A stretch of 55,986 bases of DNA. Origin: Deltaproteobacteria bacterium (lineage in GTDB: Bacteria > Desulfobacterota > Desulfobacteria > Desulfobacterales > Desulfosarcinaceae). Positions within the stretch are counted from its first letter, which is position 1; every line of letters begins with the position of its first letter. This document shows positions 15,192 through 23,180 of this stretch, in pieces. Location of the stretch: the NCBI GenBank assembly GCA_002747175.1, contig PDTK01000035.1, positions 1-55,986 on the forward strand. The letters are read 5' to 3'. A model generated the notes under the pieces. That model was not told where the DNA came from. It worked only from the letters and a program-made list of their open reading frames with translations, and did not search any database. Both the position numbers and the translations under genes were made by a program.

Positions 15192-17600
15192 TCAGTTCAG
15201 GTACGAACCGCTGCGCTGTTCCAGTTGTACGATTTTGGGGTTCATGAAAATCAGCAGTTCATTATTGTCCACATCGTTGATGTTACGCTGAAACATCCAT
15301 CCCAGGACCGGAATCTCATGCAGGCCGGGAAACGCGCTTTTATCACTGGATGTCGACGATTTGATAATGCCGCCGATAACGATGGTATCGCCGTCATTGA
15401 CCAGCAACTGGGTTTCGGCCTCGTTGGTCGAAATCACGGGAACACCTTCGGTAAAACCGGTGACATCGTTTTTCTTGATGACGATCATCATGGAAATCCG
15501 GTTGTCCGGCGTGACATGCGGCGTCACCTCAAGAAGCAAATCCACATCCTTGAACTTCACCGAAGAACCGCCGGACGAATCCCTTTCCAGATAACCAATC
15601 TCCTGGCCCTGTTTGATCATCGCCTTTTTGTTGTTCAGCGTCACGATCTTGGGAGCGGACAGGATTTTGCCTTTGCCGTTGGTTTCAAGCGCCGTCAACG
15701 CGGCATCCAAGGTAAAGGGCGTGCCGGCGATTTTTGCATAATTCAGCGTAAATCCGTTGGTAGTGGCCGCCGGATAGTTCATAGCCACACCGGTTTTGTA
15801 TGCGGAACCGCTATCAAACATGTTAATCGGTCCGACGCCCAGGTTCCACTCGAACCCCAATTCCTTGGTATAGGTTTCACTGACTTCAACGACCCGGGCT
15901 TCGATGATCACCTGGGAGGTCACTTTGTCGATCTGACGGGCGATTTGATGGGCCTGGGCAATTTTCTCGGCAGTGTCGGTTATAATGATCTGGTTGTTCT
16001 TGCTGTCAACGGACGCCGATCCGCGCCCTTTGGTGATAATGCTTTGGACGTGGGGAAGCACTTCGGTTTTGGCATCGGAGTAACTGATCGGTATATACCG
16101 CGTGTTCAAGGGCTCAAGCGCCTTGATCTGCTCTTTTTCCTTCTGCAAGGCGGCAATCTGTGATTTGCGCAGATCATTTTCTTTTTTCAAGGTTGAAAGG
16201 GTGGCGATTCTGACGATGTCACCCTCGACGATCATGCCCAGTTGGTTCATCCGCAACACCAGGTCCATCACCTGATCCCATGGAACCGGCTTGTCCAGGG
16301 TCAGGGTCACCTTGCCGCTGACGTCCTTATCGATGGCAAAGTTTTTCCCGCTCACTTCACGCAAGATTCTGAAAACATTTTTGATATCCGTTTGATAAAA
16401 ATCAAGCGCAATTTTTTCGCCGGTGTATTTTTTTATTTTCTTGGTAAAAACCAGAGCCTGATCCGGCTCGAGCTCGACATTCACCGGTGATGACGACTGT
16501 GCGTTTCCGGCATTCTTGTCCATCATGGCCCCGCCCCCCTGCATATCTCCGGAGGAGGTCTGCAAGCTTGGATAGGCGGCCACGAGATCGGGTGTGCCCA
16601 TACTTTCTTCCAGCGCCTTCTTCCATATCGGAAGATTGGTTTCATCGGCCGGTGCCGGCGCTACGGTGGAAGCCTCGAAATGCACCAGGAGCAATTCACC
16701 AATCTGTTCGACAACATAGGGTACCGATTCCCTGAGCTCAATGGTAAACAGCGAATAATTCTGCATGGACGGCAATTGGACCGGCATGATGCGGTTTACG
16801 GCGCTTTCAAATCGCGTCGTAATCATCGGCCGCTGGCGAAATTCGGCGATGTTGGTGTTCATCAGCCTCAGTTCCAGCAGCCTATCCGAGATCCTTTTGA
16901 TCTGATAGTCGATCTTTTTGGTGGTTTCGATGGAGAGCGTCGACTTACCGCCCGATTCACCGAGAAAATCGATTCGGTTGACCCAGATCAGGTTTTCGCC
17001 GCCAATTCTGGCTCCGGTGCCCTGATAGGTGCCAACCGGCTGCATGGGCTTTTGGAGGCCCGCGTCCCGGGGCAGTGCCGACTTTTCGGTAATTGTCGTC
17101 GATTTCACCGGTATGGCGGCGATATCACTGCTGTCTGCCTGCGATGGCTTCTTCGGAAATCTGATTTTGAGCGTTTCTCCGTCTTCAAAAACCTTGTATG
17201 CGCTATCCGAAGACAAAAGAATTGCAATGCGCGAGGTAAGTTCGGTTGTTTCTGCCATAGTGGCCAGCACGGACGCTACCGGGTCGATCGACGTTTGCAC
17301 ATCCACGACGCCGGAATTCAGCTCCGTGTCGCGAAAAAACAGAACGACACCCAACGGAAGATGTTGTTTGACGGAGGAGTATTTAAGTGCGCGGCTTCCA
17401 CGGATAACCACATCTACTGAATCCGGACCTTCAGCCAACGATATTCCGGTTATCTCAGCAACTTGGGAGGTGTCAGCATCGGAAGATTTGGTGTTACCAA
17501 AATTCTGCGCAGCGCAACCCCACAAGGAAAAGGCCGCCACGAAAACAACACACCATATCAGAGCCAATCTCTTCGTAAAATATTTTTTGATGTTCCCCAT
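15192..17600 (-). CDS. pilQ: PilQ, type IV pilus secretin
   Basis: PilQ forms the outer-membrane channel through which the pilus passes. The 802-residue product has a signal with a possible lipobox (LWGCAAQ, cysteine near residue 29), two AMIN-type beta domains (about 50-150 and 200-310), an STN/secretin N0-N1 region (about 385-570) and the C-terminal secretin barrel (about 590-790) with the family signature around VPVISTNEAETQ and GDTIVIGGI, ending NELLIFMNPKIV. The ATG at 17600 follows GGAGAG and comes one base after the pilP stop. Length and domain order match PilQ rather than GspD, and the pilMNOP genes upstream confirm it. Confidence 0.96.
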   Translation of the reverse strand: MGNIKKYFTKRLALIWCVVFVAAFSLWGCAAQNFGNTKSSDADTSQVAEITGISLAEGPDSVDVVIRGSRALKYSSVKQHLPLGVVLFFRDTELNSGVVDVQTSIDPVASVLATMAETTELTSRIAILLSSDSAYKVFEDGETLKIRFPKKPSQADSSDIAAIPVKSTTITEKSALPRDAGLQKPMQPVGTYQGTGARIGGENLIWVNRIDFLGESGGKSTLSIETTKKIDYQIKRISDRLLELRLMNTNIAEFRQRPMITTRFESAVNRIMPVQLPSMQNYSLFTIELRESVPYVVEQIGELLLVHFEASTVAPAPADETNLPIWKKALEESMGTPDLVAAYPSLQTSSGDMQGGGAMMDKNAGNAQSSSPVNVELEPDQALVFTKKIKKYTGEKIALDFYQTDIKNVFRILREVSGKNFAIDKDVSGKVTLTLDKPVPWDQVMDLVLRMNQLGMIVEGDIVRIATLSTLKKENDLRKSQIAALQKEKEQIKALEPLNTRYIPISYSDAKTEVLPHVQSIITKGRGSASVDSKNNQIIITDTAEKIAQAHQIARQIDKVTSQVIIEARVVEVSETYTKELGFEWNLGVGPINMFDSGSAYKTGVAMNYPAATTNGFTLNYAKIAGTPFTLDAALTALETNGKGKILSAPKIVTLNNKKAMIKQGQEIGYLERDSSGGSSVKFKDVDLLLEVTPHVTPDNRISMMIVIKKNDVTGFTEGVPVISTNEAETQLLVNDGDTIVIGGIIKSSTSSDKSAFPGLHEIPVLGWMFQRNINDVDNNELLIFMNPKIVQLEQRSGSYLN

Positions 17601-17601
17601 A

Positions 17602-18228
17602 TCACTCTCCAGCTGGTTTCTGAAGTTTTATTTCAGTATTTTGCAGAACCACCTCGCCCATGAGATTCTCTATTTCTTCTTCGACAACGATGCCCGAAGC
17701 ATTGATCTGGCTGACGATTCCGGAGTTCAGGCCGATGTACGTACCTTTTTTGACAATATAGCCTTTTCCGCTGTTTTCTTCCACAAGGGCCTTGTTGCCG
17801 GATGCCGCCCGAATGATCGCCACCAGTTTGAGTTGGTCAAGACTGACTCTCTCCAGCGGCGTCTGCGGCACTCTCTTTTTGCGTTTCTTCCGTTCAATCT
17901 GCTCCGAAGCGGCCTCTTTGTTTTTGGCCTTGAACAGGGGAACGAACGGATTCACACGCTCTTTGGCATTATAAATCTTGGTAGCCACCTTGGCATCGTC
18001 TTTAAGGACACCCTTTTGACCCTTACCCGCCAGCTTCTCCCTGGTTTTATCCGAAGCTTTCGATTTCTTCCGTTTTTCGACCGTTGGTTTCTTCGCAACT
18101 GAGATCTTCTTGCTGACGACGGAAGATTTGGCGTCCTTCTTCTCCTCTCCACATCCCCAACAAAGGAAACAGGCGATCAGCAGGATAACGACTAGGGCAT
18201 TAAACGGTTGTTTCGATTGCATTTGCAT
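17602..18228 (-). CDS. pilP: PilP, pilotin-like lipoprotein linking PilQ to the PilNO platform
   Basis: PilP is an inner-membrane lipoprotein that bridges PilN/PilO to the PilQ N0 domain. Residues 1 to about 25 form a lipoprotein signal with lipobox FLCWGC. A lysine-rich flexible linker follows (about 25-110), then the C-terminal beta-domain (about 115-208) containing LERVSLDQLKLVAIIR and KKGTYIGLNSGIVSQI, which are typical PilP sequences. The ATG at 18228 lies four bases after the pilO stop and places the signal at the start; the frame continues upstream into pilO for 23 codons without a signal. The linker is more basic than usual. Confidence 0.93.
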   Translation of the reverse strand: MQMQSKQPFNALVVILLIACFLCWGCGEEKKDAKSSVVSKKISVAKKPTVEKRKKSKASDKTREKLAGKGQKGVLKDDAKVATKIYNAKERVNPFVPLFKAKNKEAASEQIERKKRKKRVPQTPLERVSLDQLKLVAIIRAASGNKALVEENSGKGYIVKKGTYIGLNSGIVSQINASGIVVEEEIENLMGEVVLQNTEIKLQKPAGE

Positions 18229-18232
18229 GGTC

Positions 18233-18886
18233 TTACCGCTTCCTCTTCCTTCTCGATCTTTTCTTTTTCGAGGATTTCTTTGTTTTCGATTCTTCAAGGA
18301 ATTTGTAAGTGACTGCCGAACACGTCGTGGTCAGGCTTGCACCGCCCTTTTCCGGGTGCATGGAGATATTTCTTATATTGACGATACGATTCAGTTCAGA
18401 AACATTCTCGAAAAAGTTCGCGACCCCATGATAGTCTCCCGTCACTTTTATAGAGACGGGAATTTCAGCATAAAAATCTTTTTTCACCTCTTTGCTGGGC
18501 TTGAACAACAAAAAATTCAAACCGGCGTCTTTACCGGCTTTTGATATGCCGGTCAGCAATGTCGGTATTTCTTCTTTTTCAGGCAGCGCACGCATGACGA
18601 TCTTGAATTGTTCTTCCGCGTCCTGCATTTTTTTTCTGTACTCGTTTAACTGCCGGGCGTTGCGTTTTGCGACCTTAAGATCGTTCTCGAGCTTTTCGAG
18701 ACGCACTTTCATGCTATCGAGTTCTTTGAGTTTGGGAAGATAGGAAAAATATACAAACGCGGCCACGACCAAAACGATAACGCCGACCCAGATCGCAATT
18801 CGTTGGATTTTTGAAAGCTGTTCGAGCTTTTCAAACATCGGATTGACTTTTTCCGTTGAGACGGATTTACCCTTTTTCATTTCCAC
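18233..18886 (-). CDS. pilO: PilO, type IV pilus alignment-complex protein
   Basis: PilO pairs with PilN in the inner membrane and aligns the secretin with the pilus motor. The 217-residue protein has a short cytosolic tail, one membrane helix (about residues 33-52), a coiled coil (about 55-105) and a ferredoxin-like periplasmic domain (about 110-195). The final 20 residues are very rich in Lys, Arg and Ser, which is unusual for PilO. It lies five bases after pilN. Confidence 0.94.
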   Translation of the reverse strand: MEMKKGKSVSTEKVNPMFEKLEQLSKIQRIAIWVGVIVLVVAAFVYFSYLPKLKELDSMKVRLEKLENDLKVAKRNARQLNEYRKKMQDAEEQFKIVMRALPEKEEIPTLLTGISKAGKDAGLNFLLFKPSKEVKKDFYAEIPVSIKVTGDYHGVANFFENVSELNRIVNIRNISMHPEKGGASLTTTCSAVTYKFLEESKTKKSSKKKRSRRKRKR

Positions 18887-18891
18887 ATTAC

Positions 18892-19455
18892 CTATTTAGG
18901 TTGTTTTTTTAAGGGAGCTTTTTTAAATGATATACTGAACTTTTTCAGTTCCAAACCTTCGATACTCTTTTCCTGATTGATCGTTAAAAGTTTTACGTTT
19001 AAGTATTTTTTGGAATTTTGAATGCGCGTCATATATTCGGCAATGGTCGGGTTGTCCAACGCAATACCGGAAACTTTGATGGTACCGGACTTTTCCGATA
19101 AAGACGTCAACCACATGCGTTTTTCCACAAGAAGCTTCGACATGTCATCAAGCAATTCAACCGGCACTTTTCGAGTAAGCTCCAACGATTGGATGACTTC
19201 GATTTTTTTGCTTAATATCTCCAGCTTCTTTTTGATATCCGCAATTTCCTTGTTGATCTTATTGTACTTGTCAAGCTGCGCTTTGGTCTCTTTTATCTGC
19301 CTGTTCATGGTATTAACTTTTCCCGACAGGACAAAATTAAACCAAAAAGCAATAATTAGAACAAGAACAAGTGACAGGAAAAATATCGATACCTGACGAC
19401 GGATATTCTCTTTCTTACGGGCGGCTCGAAACGGGAGTAGATTAATGCGTATCAT
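18892..19455 (-). CDS. pilN: PilN, type IV pilus alignment-complex protein
   Basis: PilN has the diagnostic MIRINLLPFR N-terminus, the short cytosolic peptide that docks into the groove of PilM, then one membrane helix (about residues 21-42), a coiled coil (about 45-90) and a periplasmic ferredoxin-like domain. It is 187 residues, normal for the family, and overlaps the pilM stop by four bases, which fits tight coupling of the PilM-PilN pair. Confidence 0.95.
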   Translation of the reverse strand: MIRINLLPFRAARKKENIRRQVSIFFLSLVLVLIIAFWFNFVLSGKVNTMNRQIKETKAQLDKYNKINKEIADIKKKLEILSKKIEVIQSLELTRKVPVELLDDMSKLLVEKRMWLTSLSEKSGTIKVSGIALDNPTIAEYMTRIQNSKKYLNVKLLTINQEKSIEGLELKKFSISFKKAPLKKQPK

Positions 19456-20510
19456 TTATCATCAACTTTTCTTGTTGCCAGCCCCAGACTGATGGTAGCT
19501 TGGGGAGCTATGCGTTTTAAAAAATCAACGTCAAACCGGTTCTCATCTATGTGTAGCCCTTCAAAGGGATTGATGGTTGCGACTTCCGCTGATGTTTCGA
19601 CTGACAACAACTGTCTGAATTCCTTTATATTTCCACCACCTCCACTTAGAATGATCTTCTTGATTTGATCATCCGGATAGGTGGAATAGAAAAAATCAAG
19701 TGCACGCCTGATCTCCGTACACCAGTCCGATACGACGGATGAAACGATGTCAGACAAATCGCCTGCCGTTATTTTTTCCGACTGGTCCCCAAATTTGATT
19801 TGCTCGGCATCATCGATGGAACAATCTATCAACGATGCAATTTTTTGATTGATCTGACCGCACCCGAGGGAAACGTCTCGCATGAAGACGGAAGCTTTCC
19901 CCTTGAGTATGTTAAGCGATGTCTTACTTGCGCCGATATCGATAAGCGCAATATTCTCGTCCCCATCCGGATCATAATTGAGCTCATAAATGTTCTGAAG
20001 GGCGAAGGCATCCACGTCGATAATGCATGGATTCAGCCCTGCCATCTGGGCAAGGTTCACATAATCGTTGACCATCTCTTTTTTCGCGGCAACCAGGAGC
20101 ACATTCATCTGGTTCGGATTGTTTTCATTTTCTCCCAGTATCTGAAAATCGAGATTGACATCGGAAATATCAAAGGGGATATACTGCTCCGCTTCAAAAC
20201 TAATGGTATCCTGAAGTTGTTCTTCAGGCATTGATTGTACATTGATTTTTTTGACAATGACCGAATAGCCGCCCACCGAAAGCGCGACATTGGCACCTTT
20301 GATTCCGTAATTTTTAAAAAGCTGACGGATCGTATCGGAAACTTGTTCCGCGTCTTTAATGGCACCGTCTTCGATTAACCCCGGAGCGATATCGATGATA
20401 CCAAAACGTTCCAAGGTGTTTCCCTTCTTGGTCTCGGCCAGCACCGCCGCTTTAATGGATCTGGATCCGATATCAAGGCCAATTAATCTGTCTTTTTTTC
20501 CAAAAAGCAT
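19452..20510 (-). CDS. pilM: PilM, actin-like cytosolic ATPase of the pilus platform
   Basis: PilM is a cytosolic FtsA/actin-fold protein that binds the PilN tail and contributes to pilus motor control. The 352-residue sequence shows the phosphate-1 loop IGLDIGSRSIKAA near the start (about residues 10-22), a second nucleotide loop ALIDIGASKTS (about 192-202) and an adenosine-binding stretch KKIILSGGGGNI (about 292-303). Length is typical. The ATG at 20510 has only a weak ribosome site and comes 11 bases after the small regulator gene, so translation may be coupled to it. Confidence 0.95.
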   Translation of the reverse strand: MLFGKKDRLIGLDIGSRSIKAAVLAETKKGNTLERFGIIDIAPGLIEDGAIKDAEQVSDTIRQLFKNYGIKGANVALSVGGYSVIVKKINVQSMPEEQLQDTISFEAEQYIPFDISDVNLDFQILGENENNPNQMNVLLVAAKKEMVNDYVNLAQMAGLNPCIIDVDAFALQNIYELNYDPDGDENIALIDIGASKTSLNILKGKASVFMRDVSLGCGQINQKIASLIDCSIDDAEQIKFGDQSEKITAGDLSDIVSSVVSDWCTEIRRALDFFYSTYPDDQIKKIILSGGGGNIKEFRQLLSVETSAEVATINPFEGLHIDENRFDVDFLKRIAPQATISLGLATRKVDDK

Positions 20511-20521
20511 GGTTAACTCTT

Positions 20522-20728
20522 CTATTCGCCAAATATTTTTTTGCTGTCGGAAAGACTATAGCCCAACGCCAGTAGAATTTTTCTTTTCGTTTCCAGCCGA
20601 CAAGGCTTTCCCTCCTCAATGCGGGTGATCGTAATCGGAGACACATTCGCTTCTCTGGACAGTTCCGATTTACTCATTAACAGGGACTCCCTTATTTCTT
20701 TCAATGAATTTTTGACCATTTGAACCAT
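20522..20728 (-). CDS. Small XRE-type helix-turn-helix regulator leading the pil operon
   Basis: The 68-residue product is essentially one Cro/CI-type helix-turn-helix domain: SKSELSREANVSPITITRIE gives helices 2 and 3, followed by a helix ending ALGYSLSDSKKIFGE. It shares a transcript with pilM-Q and is separated from pilM by 11 bases, so it could autoregulate the pilus operon. ATG 20728 was chosen because it gives a full domain; ATG 20719 (65 residues) is possible, and the open frame runs to 20842 but its first part is not protein-like. The ribosome site is weak at either start. The DNA target is unknown; an AT-rich palindrome at 20871-20888 is one candidate. Confidence 0.75.
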   Translation of the reverse strand: MVQMVKNSLKEIRESLLMSKSELSREANVSPITITRIEEGKPCRLETKRKILLALGYSLSDSKKIFGE

Positions 20729-20829
20729 CGTCTTCTGGCGACCGAAAAGTATAATAACTGCCGCTTTCAAAGAATTACTATACGCTTCGCTTAAAGCTTT
20801 TGGATCGTTTTTTATTGGGCCTCCACAGA

Positions 20830-20858
20830 ATTCAATCGCCAAAAAGATGCTTTGTCAA
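20830..20858 (-). promoter_or_regulatory. Predicted sigma-70 promoter of the regulator-pilMNOPQ operon
   Basis: On the minus strand a consensus TTGACA (20853-20858) is followed after exactly 17 bases by TTGAAT (20830-20835), which matches the -10 consensus at four of six positions. Transcription would begin near 20823, about 95 bases before the regulator's ATG. Just upstream, 20871-20888 reads AACTT-8 bases-AAGTT, an AT-rich inverted repeat that could be an operator or an UP-like element. Confidence 0.5.
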
Positions 20859-21232
20859 GCAAAATTATACAACTTTTATATATAAGTTTGTTTATTTAAG
20901 TTATCTTGTGTCTTCTCATTTCGAATTGTCTCTATCTTGTGGAGACATTCAATTGAAAGGTTATAACGTATAAAAACTCTCTTTAATCCAAAGCCTGAGG
21001 GCCGTTTGTTCTCTATGATAAAAGGGTTCAATTCCTTAAATTCCTTATGAGAATATCTCTTCAGATATTTCCGTTAAATTTTGAAATGTCAATAAGCGCC
21101 ACGCATCCAAAATTGTACACCTGGGACCGCGGGCTTGATACCCGGCTGTTTATATGCAATATGATTGCCGTAGCACCTTACTGCGAGCCCTTGGAAACGA
21201 GGGGTCTTGTTTCCTCCGGCTTTCTCGGCAGG

Positions 21233-21358
21233 GCACAAAATGAGAAAAATATCGTTACGCTCTGGATTGCCCATTGGGTGAATTCCGGGACCTTGCGCAG
21301 AATTATTTATTTTATTTATTAATTCAGACATTTTTGCACTTTGTAGGCCACCATGGGG
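21233..21358. repeat. Repeat A, copy 2
   Basis: Shares with 24551-24683, in the same order, the blocks 'atgagaaaa.tatcgtt', 'tggattg', 'cattgggtgaattcc.gga', 'ccttg.g' and an A/T block 'aattat.tattt', and ends in 'ccatgggg', a variant of the atgcaaccatggg end of the other copies. Confidence 0.75.
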
Positions 21359-21554
21359 ATAAACAATCACACCGACATGCCGCATATGCTCAATTTATCT
21401 TTCGGCCGTGTCGGAAAATACTTTAGAAACGAAAATTTATTTTATCTCTATTTTTTGGCGGTAACCCTTCTCCTGTTGTCAGTCTCGCTCCATTTTGAAT
21501 TCGGTATCCGGGTTGCACATCAATGCAAATTGAAGGCTTGGGTGTAAACAAAAT

Positions 21555-21700
21555 GATCGTAAGCGTTCACAGGATGCCTCATCTGCTTTGTTACCGGGCG
21601 CTTGAAGTATGCCCCATATGTCTGCGTGCCCGAAGCCGCGCATCTACGGCACCCTGTAAACGCTTACCGGCTGTGCTTTACAGGTATTGGCTGCTTCTAC
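21555..21700. repeat. Repeat B, copy 1 (long imperfect hairpin)
   Basis: The element opens with gtaagcgttcacagg and about 90 bases later has ccctgtaaacgcttac, so the two ends pair as a long imperfect stem. Internal blocks 'tgctttgttaccggg', 'ttgaagtat' and 'gcatct.cggcaccc' recur at 46412-46525, and the tail 'ttggctgctt' recurs at 32244-32332. Confidence 0.75.
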
Positions 21701-21755
21701 CCCGTGAACAGGTACAAATGATCCGCCAGAAACCGCCAACCTTATTTTCGAAGCC

Positions 21756-23180
21756 ATGAAACGAGCTAATATTTCAGAGCGAACCAAACCGTTTAGGCTG
21801 GTCAAATATTTTACCTTTTCAAGCCTTATCCTCATTTTTTTGGGCACGATTGTTCTGTCCGTTCTCAACACGCATTGGGTCCGATCCATGCAGTATCAAA
21901 AAAGTGAGGATTATGCGCTTTTGCTTGTCGAAAACCTTAACCATCAGGTTTTCCTTCAATTTATTCTTCCGGTGGGTCTCAAATACGGAAAAATTGAATT
22001 GAGAAATCAGGAACAGTTCGAAAGGATGGACAGCGTCGTTCGCAGCACCTTGCACAGCTTCAAGGTCGAAATGGTCAATATCTATAGCAAAAACGATATT
22101 ATCGCTTACAGTTTCTCACCGGAACTGATTGGCGCCGAAAATATTGGCGGCACACTTTATCATAATGCCCTTGAAGGCGAATCCTCTTCAAAACTGGTTC
22201 AGAAGGGATCGCTATGGGAAATTTTGCTGGGAATTCCAAAAGAGATCAAAAGTGTAACCTTTGCACCATTGCGTGCAGAAAAGCCTTTAGCGCCAATTTC
22301 CGGTCCGGTACTCGGGGTGGTGGAAATCAGACAGGATCTTTCCAGTGACTATCGCAAAATTTTCAAATTTCAGATTCTGGTCATTGCGACAATCAGTATT
22401 GTTATGGGGATTCTTTTGATTACCCTGATCTATATAGTGAAACGCGGCGAAAATATTATCGAAAGACGGGCGCGGGAACGAATCCGGCTTAAAGACCAAC
22501 TGGCCAAAGCCAAACACTTGTCATCGATCGGTGAAATGGTAGCCGGCGTTTCCCACGAGATCAGAAATCCGCTGGGAATTATCAGCAGTTCCGCCGAGCT
22601 TTTGAAAAAAAAGCTGGATCCTCAGGAGTCCCTGAACGCCATCGCAGATATTATTGTCACCGAAGCACGCCGTTTAAACCACATTATCACGGATTTTTTA
22701 AACTATGCCCGTCCCAAGGCGCCCAACCGCAGTTTGTGCCATATCGATGCAGTCATCAACAAGAATATCAGCTTCCTTGAACACCAGGCCAAAGAAAAAG
22801 GGTGCCGGATCAATATCGTTGCCGGAAAGACCATTCCTGCCATTCTGGCCGATGGTGACATGCTGTATCAGGCTTTTCTTAACCTGCTGATCAACGCGAT
22901 GCAGGCCATGCAAAATGGCGGGACGATCGATGTAACCCTTGAAACCGGAGATGGCGCCATATGGGTCTACATCGAGGATGATGGCGATGGTGTCCCGGCA
23001 TCGACGCTCGAAAAAATATGGGACCCCTTTTTTACCACGAAAGAGAAAGGAACCGGATTGGGACTGGGTATTGTCAAAAACATTATCGAGGCCCATGATG
23101 GTCTGGTGCGGATAGACAATCGCAAGGAAAAGGGAGCCCGGGTTTCAATCAAATTTCCAATCAGTCAGGAGGCGGTCTAA
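21756..23180 (+). CDS. Two-transmembrane sensor histidine kinase
   Basis: This 474-residue kinase has a membrane helix at about residues 17-38, a periplasmic single-domain sensor (about 40-205), a second helix (about 206-228) and a cytosolic HisKA/HATPase_c core. The phosphorylated histidine is H267 in GVSHEIRNPLG; the N box (LINAMQAM), G1 (DDGDG), F box (FFTTK) and G2 (GTGLGLGI) are all present. The next gene, a sigma-54-type regulator, starts within its stop codon, so the two form a kinase-regulator pair of the NtrB/AtoS/ZraS kind. Although it lies next to the pilus operon it is not a typical PilS, which has six membrane helices. The ligand is unknown. Confidence 0.92.
   Translation: MKRANISERTKPFRLVKYFTFSSLILIFLGTIVLSVLNTHWVRSMQYQKSEDYALLLVENLNHQVFLQFILPVGLKYGKIELRNQEQFERMDSVVRSTLHSFKVEMVNIYSKNDIIAYSFSPELIGAENIGGTLYHNALEGESSSKLVQKGSLWEILLGIPKEIKSVTFAPLRAEKPLAPISGPVLGVVEIRQDLSSDYRKIFKFQILVIATISIVMGILLITLIYIVKRGENIIERRARERIRLKDQLAKAKHLSSIGEMVAGVSHEIRNPLGIISSSAELLKKKLDPQESLNAIADIIVTEARRLNHIITDFLNYARPKAPNRSLCHIDAVINKNISFLEHQAKEKGCRINIVAGKTIPAILADGDMLYQAFLNLLINAMQAMQNGGTIDVTLETGDGAIWVYIEDDGDGVPASTLEKIWDPFFTTKEKGTGLGLGIVKNIIEAHDGLVRIDNRKEKGARVSIKFPISQEAV

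Larger units (their letters stand above)
20889..21755. other. Non-coding region between the pil operon and the kinase gene
   Basis: About 870 bases hold no convincing gene in any frame. Contents seen: an AT-rich part (20889-21060), a GC-richer part with two hairpins (CCGGGTATCAAGCCCGCGG-type at about 21129-21150 and a perfect GGAAAC/GTTTCC stem at about 21191-21213), a repeat A copy (21233-21358) and a repeat B copy (21555-21700). The hairpin part (about 21110-21240) does not match any riboswitch class I can recall. The kinase promoter must lie in the right-hand part but was not recognised. Confidence 0.6.

Noticed and set aside
21089..21385. A 98-codon minus-strand open frame in the gap before the kinase
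   Set aside because: It crosses hairpins and a repeat A copy, lacks a ribosome site and matches no family.
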